From Aristolochia californica (taxonomy: Eukaryota > Streptophyta > Magnoliopsida > Piperales > Aristolochiaceae): 64,000 nucleotides of DNA. The stretch covers positions 15,397,931 to 15,461,930 of the forward strand of contig JARWKL010000010.1 of NCBI GenBank assembly GCA_029961685.1, read 5' to 3'. Below are positions 13,268 to 20,646 of this stretch, one piece after another. A program made the position numbers and the translations under genes. A model generated the notes under the pieces. That model was not told the origin of the DNA, did no database searches, and saw nothing but the letters and a program-made list of their open reading frames with translations. Position 1 is the first letter of the stretch. Every line of letters starts with the position of its first letter.

Positions 13268-13893
13268 CTCGTCAAAAAGAAATAGTATCGAAATAGTGCC
13301 AAATAGGACAGAAGCTAGAGACTTGGAATTATTCGGCTATGCTCCGAGGTAGAAAACGAAACGGAGCTGTGCTCTACCCTGCTGAAGCAGCCATGGAGCC
13401 GCAACGGTTAATAGGAACGGCTCGGGGCCCTCTGAAGACCGTGAGGACTGCATCGACGGAATTGCCCATGTGGTGGTAAGCTGGCAGGAATAGGGTCAAA
13501 CCCCGAAGAAGTTCTAGGTAGCAGCAGAAGTCATGTTGGGCCTACTAGATAGCTATGAAATAGACACAAACGAGTACATAACGGTGACATGTGGTAGGAA
13601 GCAGGAAAGTGGCCTAATGGTAAACAGATAGGACGGACGAAGTGTGACTGTAGGAATAGTATTGTGTGAGTCATTGTCGTTTTCCGCTGCCCGTAGATGT
13701 CATCCACTGCCTGTAGCTCGAGACTGGCAGGTAGAAGTCCCTAGGATTTTAGTTCCGCTACCCTCTTCCCTAGGTTGTCTTCCGCTGTATGTACAAGTCT
13801 ATTAGAGACTTTTTGTCGATATCATAGCAATAGTGCTTTGGTATCAGTATTCCGCTGTCAGAGTCTGCTAGAGACTCAATGTGTGTTAAAAAT

Positions 13894-13906
13894 TGGTATC
13901 AGAGCC
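13894..13906 (+). promoter_or_regulatory. Primer binding site (initiator tRNA-Met)
   Basis: TGGTATCAGAGCC. TGGTATCAGAG complements the 3' end of plant initiator tRNA-Met and is the minus-strand start site in Caulimoviridae (also used by many plant LTR elements). It lies 169 nt before the ORF1 ATG, a normal position for the family. Confidence 0.93.
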
Positions 13907-13994
13907 GAGTATTAGACTTGGTTTTGTATGTGTCAAAGAAGTCAAAGCTTATCTTTGATTCTTTCTGTTTAGGTATACATACTCCCAAATAGTT

Positions 13995-14093
13995 ATGACC
14001 CATACCGGTCACATCCCAAGTATCATTTGTAAGGAACAAATGTACAAAACCAAAAGTCCATTATGGAACAAAATTGGTCCCATCCAGCGATAA
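13995..14093 (+). CDS. Short upstream ORF overlapping the ORF1 start (32 codons)
   Basis: ATG at 13995, TAA at 14091-14093, overlapping the first 31 nt of ORF1 in another frame. No domain is recognisable in 32 residues. Leaders of caulimovirids carry several short ORFs that affect ribosome shunting and reinitiation; this is the last before ORF1. It may equally be a chance ORF. Confidence 0.3.
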   Translation: MTHTGHIPSIICKEQMYKTKSPLWNKIGPIQR

Positions 14094-14389
14094 GACTTAT
14101 ACATTATTCGCGACTGCGAGAATATATCATGACCAGAAGGTATGATAACCAAATCGAATTCCAGAGGGTCTGGATTCAACAGTTAAAAGATCGACTAGCA
14201 CGAGTTCAAGCCAAACTCAAAGAGCTCGAAGAAAATCCTTTAGTTGTAGATTATAACAACGAAGGAAGACGAATAATCCGAGATGGACAATTCTTAGGAC
14301 TCGGTCCAGTAGGATTAAAACAAGTTATCAAAGACCTGAAATACCAAATCAGGATTGAACAACTTGAACTTCAAGAATATGCTATCTAA
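14063..14389 (+). CDS. Pararetroviral ORF1, unknown function, 108 aa
   Basis: First substantial ORF after the primer site; intact, ATG 14063, TAA 14387-14389. The protein is highly charged and looks mostly helical: residues about 28-60 have the heptad look of a coiled coil (QQLKDRLARVQAKLKELEEN), and a second helical stretch ends the protein (about 85-106). No transmembrane segment. I do not recognise the family. Its place matches ORF1 of badna- and tungroviruses, and short coiled-coil proteins in this family include virion-associated proteins, but neither match is shown here. The last 11 nt overlap the ORF2 start, suggesting coupled translation. Confidence 0.7.
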   Translation: MEQNWSHPAIRLIHYSRLREYIMTRRYDNQIEFQRVWIQQLKDRLARVQAKLKELEENPLVVDYNNEGRRIIRDGQFLGLGPVGLKQVIKDLKYQIRIEQLELQEYAI

Positions 14390-14684
14390 GCAATTCTTAG
14401 AAGATTTGGTAATCATTCTCCAAAGAGAAATCTACAGAATGACCCATGAAGAAATCATATCTCATCCTGTAGACACCGCTTCAATAGGAGAAGCTTCTAC
14501 AAGTACATACGGAAAACCAGAAAAAACAAAATACTGATATGTTGTCTTCATAGGAAGAGAAATAGGAATATATGATAGTTGGGAAGAAGCCCAAGCTCAA
14601 GTCATTGGATTTCCCGGAAATTCTCACAGAAAAATCCGGACAAAGGACGATGCTGAGCAAGCCTGGACAGCATCCCGAAAATAG
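14379..14684 (+). pseudogene. Pararetroviral ORF2 with transactivator-type (Cauli_VI / RNase H1 N-terminal) domain, one in-frame stop
   Basis: ATG at 14379 overlaps the end of ORF1; the frame runs to TAG 14682-14684 and is broken once by TGA at 14535-14537 (codon 53 of 101). Just after the break the frame reads GREIGIYDSWEEAQAQVIGF and then GNSHRK, with a KDDAEQAW stretch. This is the signature of the Cauli_VI domain (GIY-SWEE-A-V-G pattern), shared by the caulimovirus transactivator/viroplasmin and the hybrid-binding domain of RNase H1. In caulimoviruses the transactivator lets ribosomes reinitiate on polycistronic RNA. There it is part of a large protein encoded after the RT gene; here it is a free-standing ~100-codon ORF ahead of the capsid gene. 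ORF3 starts directly on the next base. Domain call is strong; role is inferred. Confidence 0.82.
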
Positions 14685-14900
14685 ATGATCTATCGGCAAA
14701 AACTTTTAGATCGTTTGCAACAAAAGAGAGAAGGTCTAGCCTTCACTCTCTTGCTAAAAAACATGCTTCAACCAGAAGATGATACTATCTTCACCAGGGA
14801 AATGTACAATTTCCATTGGGAAAGGTATACGAATCGTATCCATCGATTTCGATGCAAGATCGACAAAATCAAACAAAAGCTAAACCTCCTAGCTTTGTAA
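14685..14900 (+). CDS. Pararetroviral ORF3, unknown function, 71 aa
   Basis: Intact; its ATG (14685) abuts the stop of ORF2 (TAGATG), and its TAA (14898-14900) is 2 nt before the ORF4 ATG. The protein is basic and helix-prone, with Arg/Lys-rich ends (RQKLLDRLQQKREG near the start; RFRCKIDKIKQK near the end) and an acidic middle. It has no recognised domain or membrane segment. Small basic proteins of caulimovirids can bind nucleic acid or virions, but this is only an analogy. Its exact fit between two coupled ORFs supports it as real. Confidence 0.6.
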   Translation: MIYRQKLLDRLQQKREGLAFTLLLKNMLQPEDDTIFTREMYNFHWERYTNRIHRFRCKIDKIKQKLNLLAL

Positions 14901-14902
14901 AA

Positions 14903-16657
14903 ATGAATAAGTTTTTCTATTTAATGGATATGGAAACTCCATTACCATTAGGCCTTCCTGACATCACCGGATGGCTTAAAAACCTAGTGTACTTTGCAAC
15001 ACCCTGCATAGCACCTAGAAGAAAAGAGGATCCAACACCACCTGCTTTTAGGATCGCTTCAAAAGCATCATCCTCTACCGATGATGAAGTTTACGCAGAA
15101 TATAATACCTTCGGTCGTCAACCGATTTATTATGTTCAAGAAGAAAAACCTTCTTCTAGTAAACAACAAGAGCAACACGACAGTGAACCAGAAGCCTGGG
15201 AATCTGATGAAGTTGCAGAAGAAAATACCAAGAAAACAGACTACTCTGCTAAAGACAAAAAGGCAGATGATCTTGGTAAAAGGTTTCGCATGCTTCGTGG
15301 TAACGACCATTTTGAAGCAGAAACTTCAAGGGTACGAGATACCCACGTGGAAGATAGCTTTCAAGATAAATTTCGAAACCATACTGCGGTTCATCCGCAA
15401 GAACGAGAAAGTTTCTCCCACTCCAAAATATCCCTGGGAGGACAAAGGTATTCAACAAAATACACAAATGTCGATCCTTCAAATGCTACTAAGGGACACC
15501 AGACCACAGATAGCATAAACCCTTTTGGATTTTACCTCAACTTGGATTGCCCCAAGGATGGAGAAAAAGTCCTTAAAGATTGGGAAAGAAGCATGAGCAA
15601 TGCTGCAAATATGCATGAATCTTGGAACCAAGAATCAACATTTAATTTCTTTACCCATGCTTTACAGGGTAATGTAGCTCTTTGGTGGGACAACCTTCCC
15701 GAAGACCAAAAACGAGCTAATACCTCAATATCGATAGCCAATATCTTGAAAGGATTAGTGGCTAAGATATCAAAGGAATTTCTAGGAATACATCCAACCC
15801 TAGAAGCCTACAATGAGAGTACTAAACAAAGAAAACGTTTAGAAACTCTTCAGAAATTAAACAAGTTACAAATCTGTAACATTTGTTTTTATGAGAAGTA
15901 TTACTGCGAGTTTGCAAGTTACTTCTATAAACTGCAAAAAGAAGATCAGAAATCTTATCTGTCTATCTTTTATGCAAAATTGCCGGAACCATTTGCACAT
16001 GTAGCTGAAAAAGACTACATTACAAAATATTGGCAAAACAATCCAAAACTTGGTACTTTAACCATGGATATTTTCCTAAACATTGATACTTTAGGAAGAC
16101 GACATCGATTTGTACAAGACATGTTGGCAAATCTTTGTGAAGCCCAAAAACTACAAAAGAAAAGTAGTAAGGCAAATAAACAAACATTATGTTGTTCAAA
16201 CTAGAACAAAAATGTAGGAGCTTATGGTTGCAAAACCACCTTCCATAAGCAACGAAAATATCCTAAGAAATTTCAACAGAAAAAATTTAGGATACAAAAA
16301 AGTTCTACAACAAGGTATACTCCTACAAAGAGATACTTTAAGAAAAGAACAAATTCTGGCCCTACCACATCCAGTAAAGGGTCAAATGCATACTATCCAA
16401 AGGGGAAAACCCCAAGCAAATGCAAATGCTGGATATGCCAGAAAGAAGGACATTTCGCCAGAGATTGTCCAAATGATAAACAACAACGGTGGTACAGTAC
16501 ATACATGTTACTAGCCGAAGAAAATGGATTGGAACTCATCCATTACGATGACATCCAGTCAGAAGATGAAGTGTATGAACTTCGTCTCGAAACTGAGTCC
16601 TCCTCCTCGGAAAACTCAAAGAACATGTCAGACTCTTCAGGCTCCTTCTCTGAATGA
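14903..16657 (+). pseudogene. Pararetroviral ORF4: capsid protein (Gag-like) with CCHC zinc knuckle, one in-frame stop
   Basis: I chose ATG 14903 because it follows the ORF3 stop by 2 nt; an earlier in-frame ATG lies at 14852. The frame has 584 codons to TGA 16655-16657, broken once by TAG at 16202-16204 (codon 434). Layout fits caulimovirid capsid proteins: an acidic Ser/Glu-rich N-terminal part (about residues 80-115), a central capsid region with the Gag-like WWDNLPED (from residue 261), a Lys/Arg-rich stretch (about 435-505), a zinc knuckle C-X2-C-X4-H-X4-C (residues 509-522, bases 16427-16468), and an acidic, serine-rich tail. The product would package the pregenomic RNA and form the virion. 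The stop codon 434 would remove the basic region and zinc knuckle. The stop overlaps the ORF5 start (ATGA). Confidence 0.88.
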
Positions 16658-18621
16658 GTATCTGCATAAACGCAGAGCATGTTGCATCTGGAAATTCTTA
16701 TATCACGGTCATGCTCAAAGTACCTGGATATATCAAATTCCATATACACGCTCTCGTAGATACAGGAAGTTCATATTGTCTAGCTAGACAAAATCTACTT
16801 CCCACAGATCTATGGAAATCACTTGAAGCACCCCTTCAAGTAACAGTTGGCTCCGGAGAAACTATCTCTCTTCCTGCCGAAGCCCGCAACATTCATCTCG
16901 ACATTGGAGGTGAAAATTTTATGATTCCAAAACTCATTAGTTTAGGATCAAACATAAATTCAGGACCAGATTTAGTCCTAGGAAATGAATGGCTCATGTT
17001 TCATGCCCCTGTAGAGCAAACACCAGCCTACTATAAACTTCAATGTCGCACTCGACGTGAAATCGATAATATTGTTGTCTTTGTCTGCGCAGTAAAACCC
17101 ACTGAAGCCTATGCCATTTCTGGCAATGAAGCTATCCTCCATCAGGTCTTCAAAAAATGCAGCAAGCATGGTGATGAGATTCCTCCCTTAGAAACTCTGC
17201 TCCTCGCTGAGTCCTATGAATCTGAAGTTCAGCAACTTCTAGAATCCACTTGTTCTGAGAAACCCTTAGAATGGTGGCATAAACAAAAACCATATGCCGA
17301 CCTCGAACTTCTTGATCCTGAAAAAGAAATCCGAGAAAAACCTATGGTTTATACTCCTTCTGATGTTGAAGAATTCTCAACACAGATAAATGATTTGCTG
17401 GCTCAAGGTTTAATCCACGCAAGTCATTCTCCACATACATCTCCTGCTTTCCTAGTAAGGAATCACGCAGAGATAAAACGAGGTAAAGCTCGAATGGTCA
17501 TTAACTATAAAAAAGTTAATGAAGCCACAAAAATGGATGGCTACTATCTTCCTAACAAAGAAAGATTAATAGATGCCATTAGAGGAAAACAATGGTTTTC
17601 TAAATTTGATTGCAAATCTGGGTTTTGGAAAATTCGTCTAACTGAAAGAGCTATTCCCCTAACTGCATTCAGTTGTCCTTCAGGACATTATGAGTGGCAT
17701 GTAATGCCCTTTGGGTTAAAACAAGCACCCAACATATTTCAAAGAAGAATGGATGATATCCACAAACCATTCTTTAAATTTTGCTTAGTTTATGTTGATG
17801 ATATCCTAGTTTTTTCAAAAACCAAGGATCAACATAAAGAGCAATTACTGAAGGTCTTAAATGCCTTAAAAAATGTTGGGATAGCACTCAGCAAAAAGAA
17901 ATCAGAGTTGTTTAAAACCAAGATAGACTTCTTAGGTCTAAACATCTCAAAAGGAGAAATCATTCTTCAAAATCATATACTGGAAAAACTAGCGGCTTTT
18001 TCGAATGAAATTGAAGATATAAAACAACTTCAATGTTTCTTAGGATGCCTAACATATGCTGAACAATTCATACAGAATTTAGCAGAAATTAGGAAACCCC
18101 TTCAAAAGAAACTAAAGAAAGACGTCAAATGGGAATGGACACCCACTGATAGTCTTGAAGTAATCCGGATCAAACAAATGATGAAACACCTCCTGGTGTT
18201 AACTCTACCCGATCCAGATGCAAATCTGATTTTAGAAACGGACGCCTCTGATCACACTTGGGCAGCAGTCCTAAAATGCAAAATCAATGATTCTGAAAGA
18301 ATATGAAAATATACATCAGGAACGTTTTCATCTGTTGAAACAAACTATCATTCTTATGAAAAAGAAATTTTAGCAGTAAAGAATGGGATAAAAAAGTTTT
18401 ATATTTATCTCGCTCCCAAAGAATTTCTGGTAAGAACTGACTGTAAAAATTTTGTCTGTTTTATGACAAGAAATTTAGAAGATTCACTTTGTCGCGGAAG
18501 GTTACTCCGTTGGCAGCAATGGTTCTTTCAATTCTCTTTTACTGTTGAACACATTAAAGGAGATAAAAACTATTTACCTGACACTCTTACTCGAGAATTT
18601 TCTTGTGTTACAGACAGGTAA
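16654..18621 (+). pseudogene. Pararetroviral ORF5: aspartic protease, reverse transcriptase, RNase H; one in-frame stop
   Basis: ATG 16654 overlaps the ORF4 stop as ATGA. The frame holds 655 codons to TAA 18619-18621, with a single in-frame TGA at 18304-18306 (codon 551). Domains in order: retropepsin-type protease with the active-site DTGSS at residues 36-40; reverse transcriptase from about residue 210 to 420, with MPFGLKQAP near 351 and the catalytic YVDD at 380-383; RNase H starting with the catalytic Asp in ETDAS (residue 530) and continuing past the stop, where the further acidic positions (KEIL, RTDC and a final PDTLTREF) are still readable. No integrase follows. The stop truncates RNase H early. 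RT and RNase H identify the family as Caulimoviridae rather than Ty3 elements. Such a protein replicates the genome by reverse transcription in the cytoplasm. Confidence 0.95.
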
Positions 18622-18622
18622 A

Positions 18623-20053
18623 ATGGATCCCCTCAGTAGCACCCTGACGGACCTAGCAGCAGCAATTGCCACACTCATGGTATTGCTCTCAACCCTACAG
18701 TCACTATTCAACAGTCTTTTAGTTCTCTCAGAAAGAGGAGACATTCATGAGAATTGTGCCTGTTACGGGTTAAGTGGAGAAGTCTTACAACTCAAGGTTA
18801 AAGAATTAACCGAAGAGTTAAAAGAACTCGCTCAACGGCATGAAATACCAAGCTCCTCCGGGACTTCTATCGGATCTCCATCGCGAGAAAAGGAAGCCAC
18901 AGCGTCAGCTAATCAACAGACGGATGACTTTAGTGTTTTGATAAACACAGGTCAACCCGAGATTTCTACCGATCATGCTAGGCATGAGAAGGAAATCACA
19001 ACCCAATCTTCTCTGAAGATAGGGGAATCAGGGATTTCTACCTGCCAGTCAAGAGCTGGAAAGGAAACCTTAACGATTTCGTTGAAATCGGAATCAGGGA
19101 CTTCTACCTGTCAGTCTAGAGCTGAAAAGGAAGTCTTAACGAATCCATCCCTGATGGAAACGGACTTGTCTTAGAATGAGAAATCATTCAAGACAAAATT
19201 GGTTACCCCGTCTGAGTTTACAAGGTTGAAAAGCCTAAATAAACCAGATAAACCTAGTTTTAATGAGTTTGAGTTTTTAAAGAAATTTAAACCTTTAAAA
19301 CTTTCAGACATTATGTCTGAGGAACCCTCGCTACGCCCTCAAAAGGTGGACAACGTTCGTTCAAAGATCGAATCCGATCATACTGTTCAATTCCAGAGAT
19401 GGAATGAACAAATTGGACAAGGGATGAACACTCCCTTCTTCAACACTGAGCCCAACAATAGTTGGAATCAAGTGAAGCTGAGTCATGAAATAGACTCAAA
19501 ATATGCATCCATGCTTTATGCATATGGATTCATAAAACAAATGGTATTGCCCTCCACCGACTTATCAGTATTGGAGAAAATGCCAAAAGAAATTATGGAG
19601 GCTTGCAAAAGTTTCATCTCCATAACAAAGAGTAAAGGAATTCGATTTCATTTCATTTCCTGTATTGCTGAAATTTTTACTAACACAAAGATGTTTCCGA
19701 GCGTTTCTGTCGTGACTATTGAAAGCATCAAAGAAGGTGACGCCAATATGGAATATGATCCCAGACATGTTCCAAAAGCCAAGCCTTGCCCAGAAGCAGT
19801 CTGGCCAACCAGACGTATCCACGGGCTCAAGAAGCTGATACAGCTCATACAACAGCTGATTCAGAAAAAGAGAAGCTTAGTCTACAAGACCTCCGTCCCA
19901 CTAACGATCATCTCGAAAAGCTATAAAGAGACTCCGGCAACCGTCCAAACCAGTCTCGAAGCTACGCTGAAGAAAATTCTTGGAGGAAATATCCCCTTTA
20001 GCAAAACATCAAAGGAAAGCTTCTGCCAGATGGCCCAGAAGACTTTTCTATAG
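18623..20053 (+). pseudogene. Pararetroviral ORF6, unknown function, 476 codons, one in-frame stop
   Basis: ATG 18623 lies 1 nt after the ORF5 stop. The frame is open to TAG 20051-20053 except for one TAG at 19172-19174 (codon 184); both halves are in the same frame, so they are one gene. The N-terminus has a long hydrophobic helix (about residues 6-34, LAAAIATLMVLL), then a Leu/Glu-rich helix, then a Ser/Thr-rich stretch built of three imperfect ~22-24-residue repeats sharing STCQSRA. The C-terminal ~290 codons look folded (for example ASMLYAYGFIKQMVLP) but match no domain I know. By position it corresponds to the transactivator gene of caulimoviruses or P46 of tungroviruses; the transactivator signature itself is in ORF2. 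A movement function cannot be excluded, though I see no 30K-type motif. Confidence 0.7.
18964..19165 (+). repeat. Three imperfect 66-72-bp repeats inside ORF6
   Basis: TTCTACC followed by a similar stretch begins at 18964, 19036 and 19102 (steps 72 and 66 bp, both multiples of three). They encode three versions of a STxxxxRxxKE peptide repeat. In-frame expansion of a low-complexity linker is the likely origin. Confidence 0.75.
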
Positions 20054-20165
20054 GAGCACACCTGTAAATTGTGCACAGAAAGGCAGCTGTCCGAATGAGT
20101 AGTCAGCAGCCACATCAACCGACTAGTTAGCAGCCAAGTCAGCAGACTAGGCCCACGACGAAAAA

Positions 20166-20250
20166 AAAGTCAGCAAAGGTGGCTCAAAAGTCCACAATGA
20201 TGGCTACAAAAGTCATCAATGACGGCTACACCAAGTCAACAAAGATGGCG
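20166..20250 (+). repeat. Enhancer-like direct repeats, four imperfect copies of 21-24 bp
   Basis: Units of the form AAGTC-NNCAA-NGNYGGCT start near 20166, 20187, 20208 and 20232. Each holds AAGTC and GGC at similar spacing. They sit about 200-280 bp before the TATA box, where plant pararetroviruses carry enhancer elements; factor binding is not shown. Confidence 0.65.
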
Positions 20251-20312
20251 AAAAAAGATTCCTGCACGTCATCATCATGATGTCACAAGCAGAAACGACA
20301 TTTTTACCCCTG

Positions 20313-20328
20313 CTTTCGGCGCCGAAAG
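20313..20328. promoter_or_regulatory. Perfect 16-bp palindrome
   Basis: CTTTCGGCGCCGAAAG equals its own reverse complement over all 16 bases. It lies 113 bp before the TATA box, so it could be a dimeric factor site. Confidence 0.7.
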
Positions 20329-20360
20329 GTAATAATGCAAGGGCAAAAAAGACATGCCAA

Positions 20361-20386
20361 AAAGACAAAAGTTACCCTTTGTCTTT
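20361..20386. promoter_or_regulatory. Inverted repeat, 9-bp arms, 8-nt loop
   Basis: AAAGACAAA (20361-20369) and TTTGTCTTT (20378-20386) are exact reverse complements. TTACCCTT in the loop and right arm (20372-20379) can instead pair with AAGGGTAA at 20406-20413. Located 55-80 bp before the TATA box. Confidence 0.65.
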
Positions 20387-20440
20387 AAACATACACCTTT
20401 CAATCAAGGGTAAAGGTGGAAGAGCTGAAAAATCTTCAGC

Positions 20441-20448
20441 TATAAATA
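20441..20448 (+). promoter_or_regulatory. TATA box of the likely pregenomic promoter
   Basis: TATAAATA preceded by a CAATC sequence at 20401 and by the dyads and repeats described. A transcript would start about 25-35 nt downstream (near 20470-20480), run into the right junction, and in the circular genome continue into the leader at 12979. The virus copy would thus be opened within its leader. Inferred from position and motif only. Confidence 0.6.
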
Positions 20449-20614
20449 CGATGCTCCTCCAGCGGTTGAGATCATCGGAAACGTGGAGCAACTCAAAAAT
20501 AGACGAGCATTCACATCAAAAGAAGAAGGCGATTTCCGGCAATCTTTCTCCGGCAAGTTCCTCAAGCACAGTATGTGCTTAACAGCCGTAATGGCTGAGT
20601 AGAAAAGAGGGAAC

Positions 20615-20632
20615 CGACCGGTGCCACGGTCG
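20615..20632. promoter_or_regulatory. GC-rich hairpin near the right junction
   Basis: CGACCG (20615-20620) pairs with CGGTCG (20627-20632) around GTGCCA. A smaller hairpin CAGCC/GGCTG lies at 20583-20597, and a purine run AGAAAAGAGGGAA (20601-20613) between them could be a plus-strand primer site, but that is weak. Confidence 0.5.
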
Positions 20633-20646
20633 ATAACTTCGGGATT

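Larger units (their letters stand above)
12979..14062 (+). promoter_or_regulatory. Viral non-coding leader / intergenic region, left part
   Basis: About 1.08 kb between the left junction and ORF1. It starts T-rich (12979-13070, with TTTGTAATAT and a 15-bp tandem repeat), which could hold the polyadenylation region. Next come 49-bp and 13-bp repeats (13097-13267), then a less AT-rich stretch (13290-13890) with short inverted repeats such as GGTAGA/TCTACC and GAGCCG (13396-13401) with CGGCTC (13418-13423), then the primer site. Structured leaders with small upstream ORFs are typical of the family. No long ORF is seen here. Confidence 0.7.
12979..20646 (+). mobile_element. Endogenous pararetrovirus (Caulimoviridae), near unit-length copy
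   Basis: A 7668-bp non-satellite segment. It carries a tRNA-Met primer site, a capsid-type protein with CCHC knuckle, and a protease-RT-RNase H protein whose RT (YVDD box) and RNase H are of the Caulimoviridae kind. There is no integrase and no LTR. The length lies within the usual caulimovirid genome range (about 7-10 kb), so this may be one whole genome opened once. The satellite monomer reads ATTATTTT up to 12978 and resumes with GCCCATTTAC at 20647, exactly where an uninterrupted monomer would continue; a TT at both edges leaves a 2-bp ambiguity. That fits illicit end-joining of viral DNA rather than integrase action. Four in-frame stops make it non-functional. Genus not assigned. Confidence 0.93.
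20054..20646 (+). promoter_or_regulatory. Viral intergenic region with the likely pregenomic promoter
   Basis: 593 bp after ORF6 with no convincing ORF. It holds AGTCAGCAG-type short repeats (20097-20150), a 21-24-bp direct repeat block (20166-20250), a CGTCATCATCATGATGTCAC segment with bZIP-like TGACG/TGACA cores on the minus strand (20268-20286), a perfect 16-bp palindrome (20313-20328), a 9-bp-stem hairpin (20361-20386), a TATA box (20441) and GC-rich hairpins before the right junction. The order enhancer, TATA, leader start is that of a caulimovirid pregenomic promoter. Confidence 0.7.

Noticed and set aside
14355..14378. Upstream non-ATG starts for ORF2, and likewise at 14816, 18545 and 19199
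   Set aside because: These begin at TTG. In-frame ATGs at 14379, 14903 and 18623 fit the coupling with the preceding stop, and 19199 is simply the continuation of ORF6 after its stop.
15081..15518. 145-residue ORF in another frame inside the capsid gene, and the minus-strand ORFs at 15068, 15249, 15532, 16543, 16978, 19565 and 19921
   Set aside because: Shadows of ORF4, ORF5 and ORF6; no domains, no coupling to neighbours.
16224..16787. Two ORFs (96 and 87 residues) between the capsid and RT frames
   Set aside because: They are in other frames. The ORF4 frame itself continues through this region after its stop and encodes the basic region and zinc knuckle.
20277..20582. 101-residue ORF after ORF6
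   Set aside because: It overlaps the palindrome, hairpin and TATA box, has biased low-complexity composition and no recognisable domain; better explained as promoter and leader.
12979..20646. LTR retrotransposon instead of pararetrovirus
   Set aside because: No terminal repeats, no integrase, no target-site duplication, and the RT/RNase H and Cauli_VI domain are caulimovirid. The tRNA-Met primer site alone would not decide.
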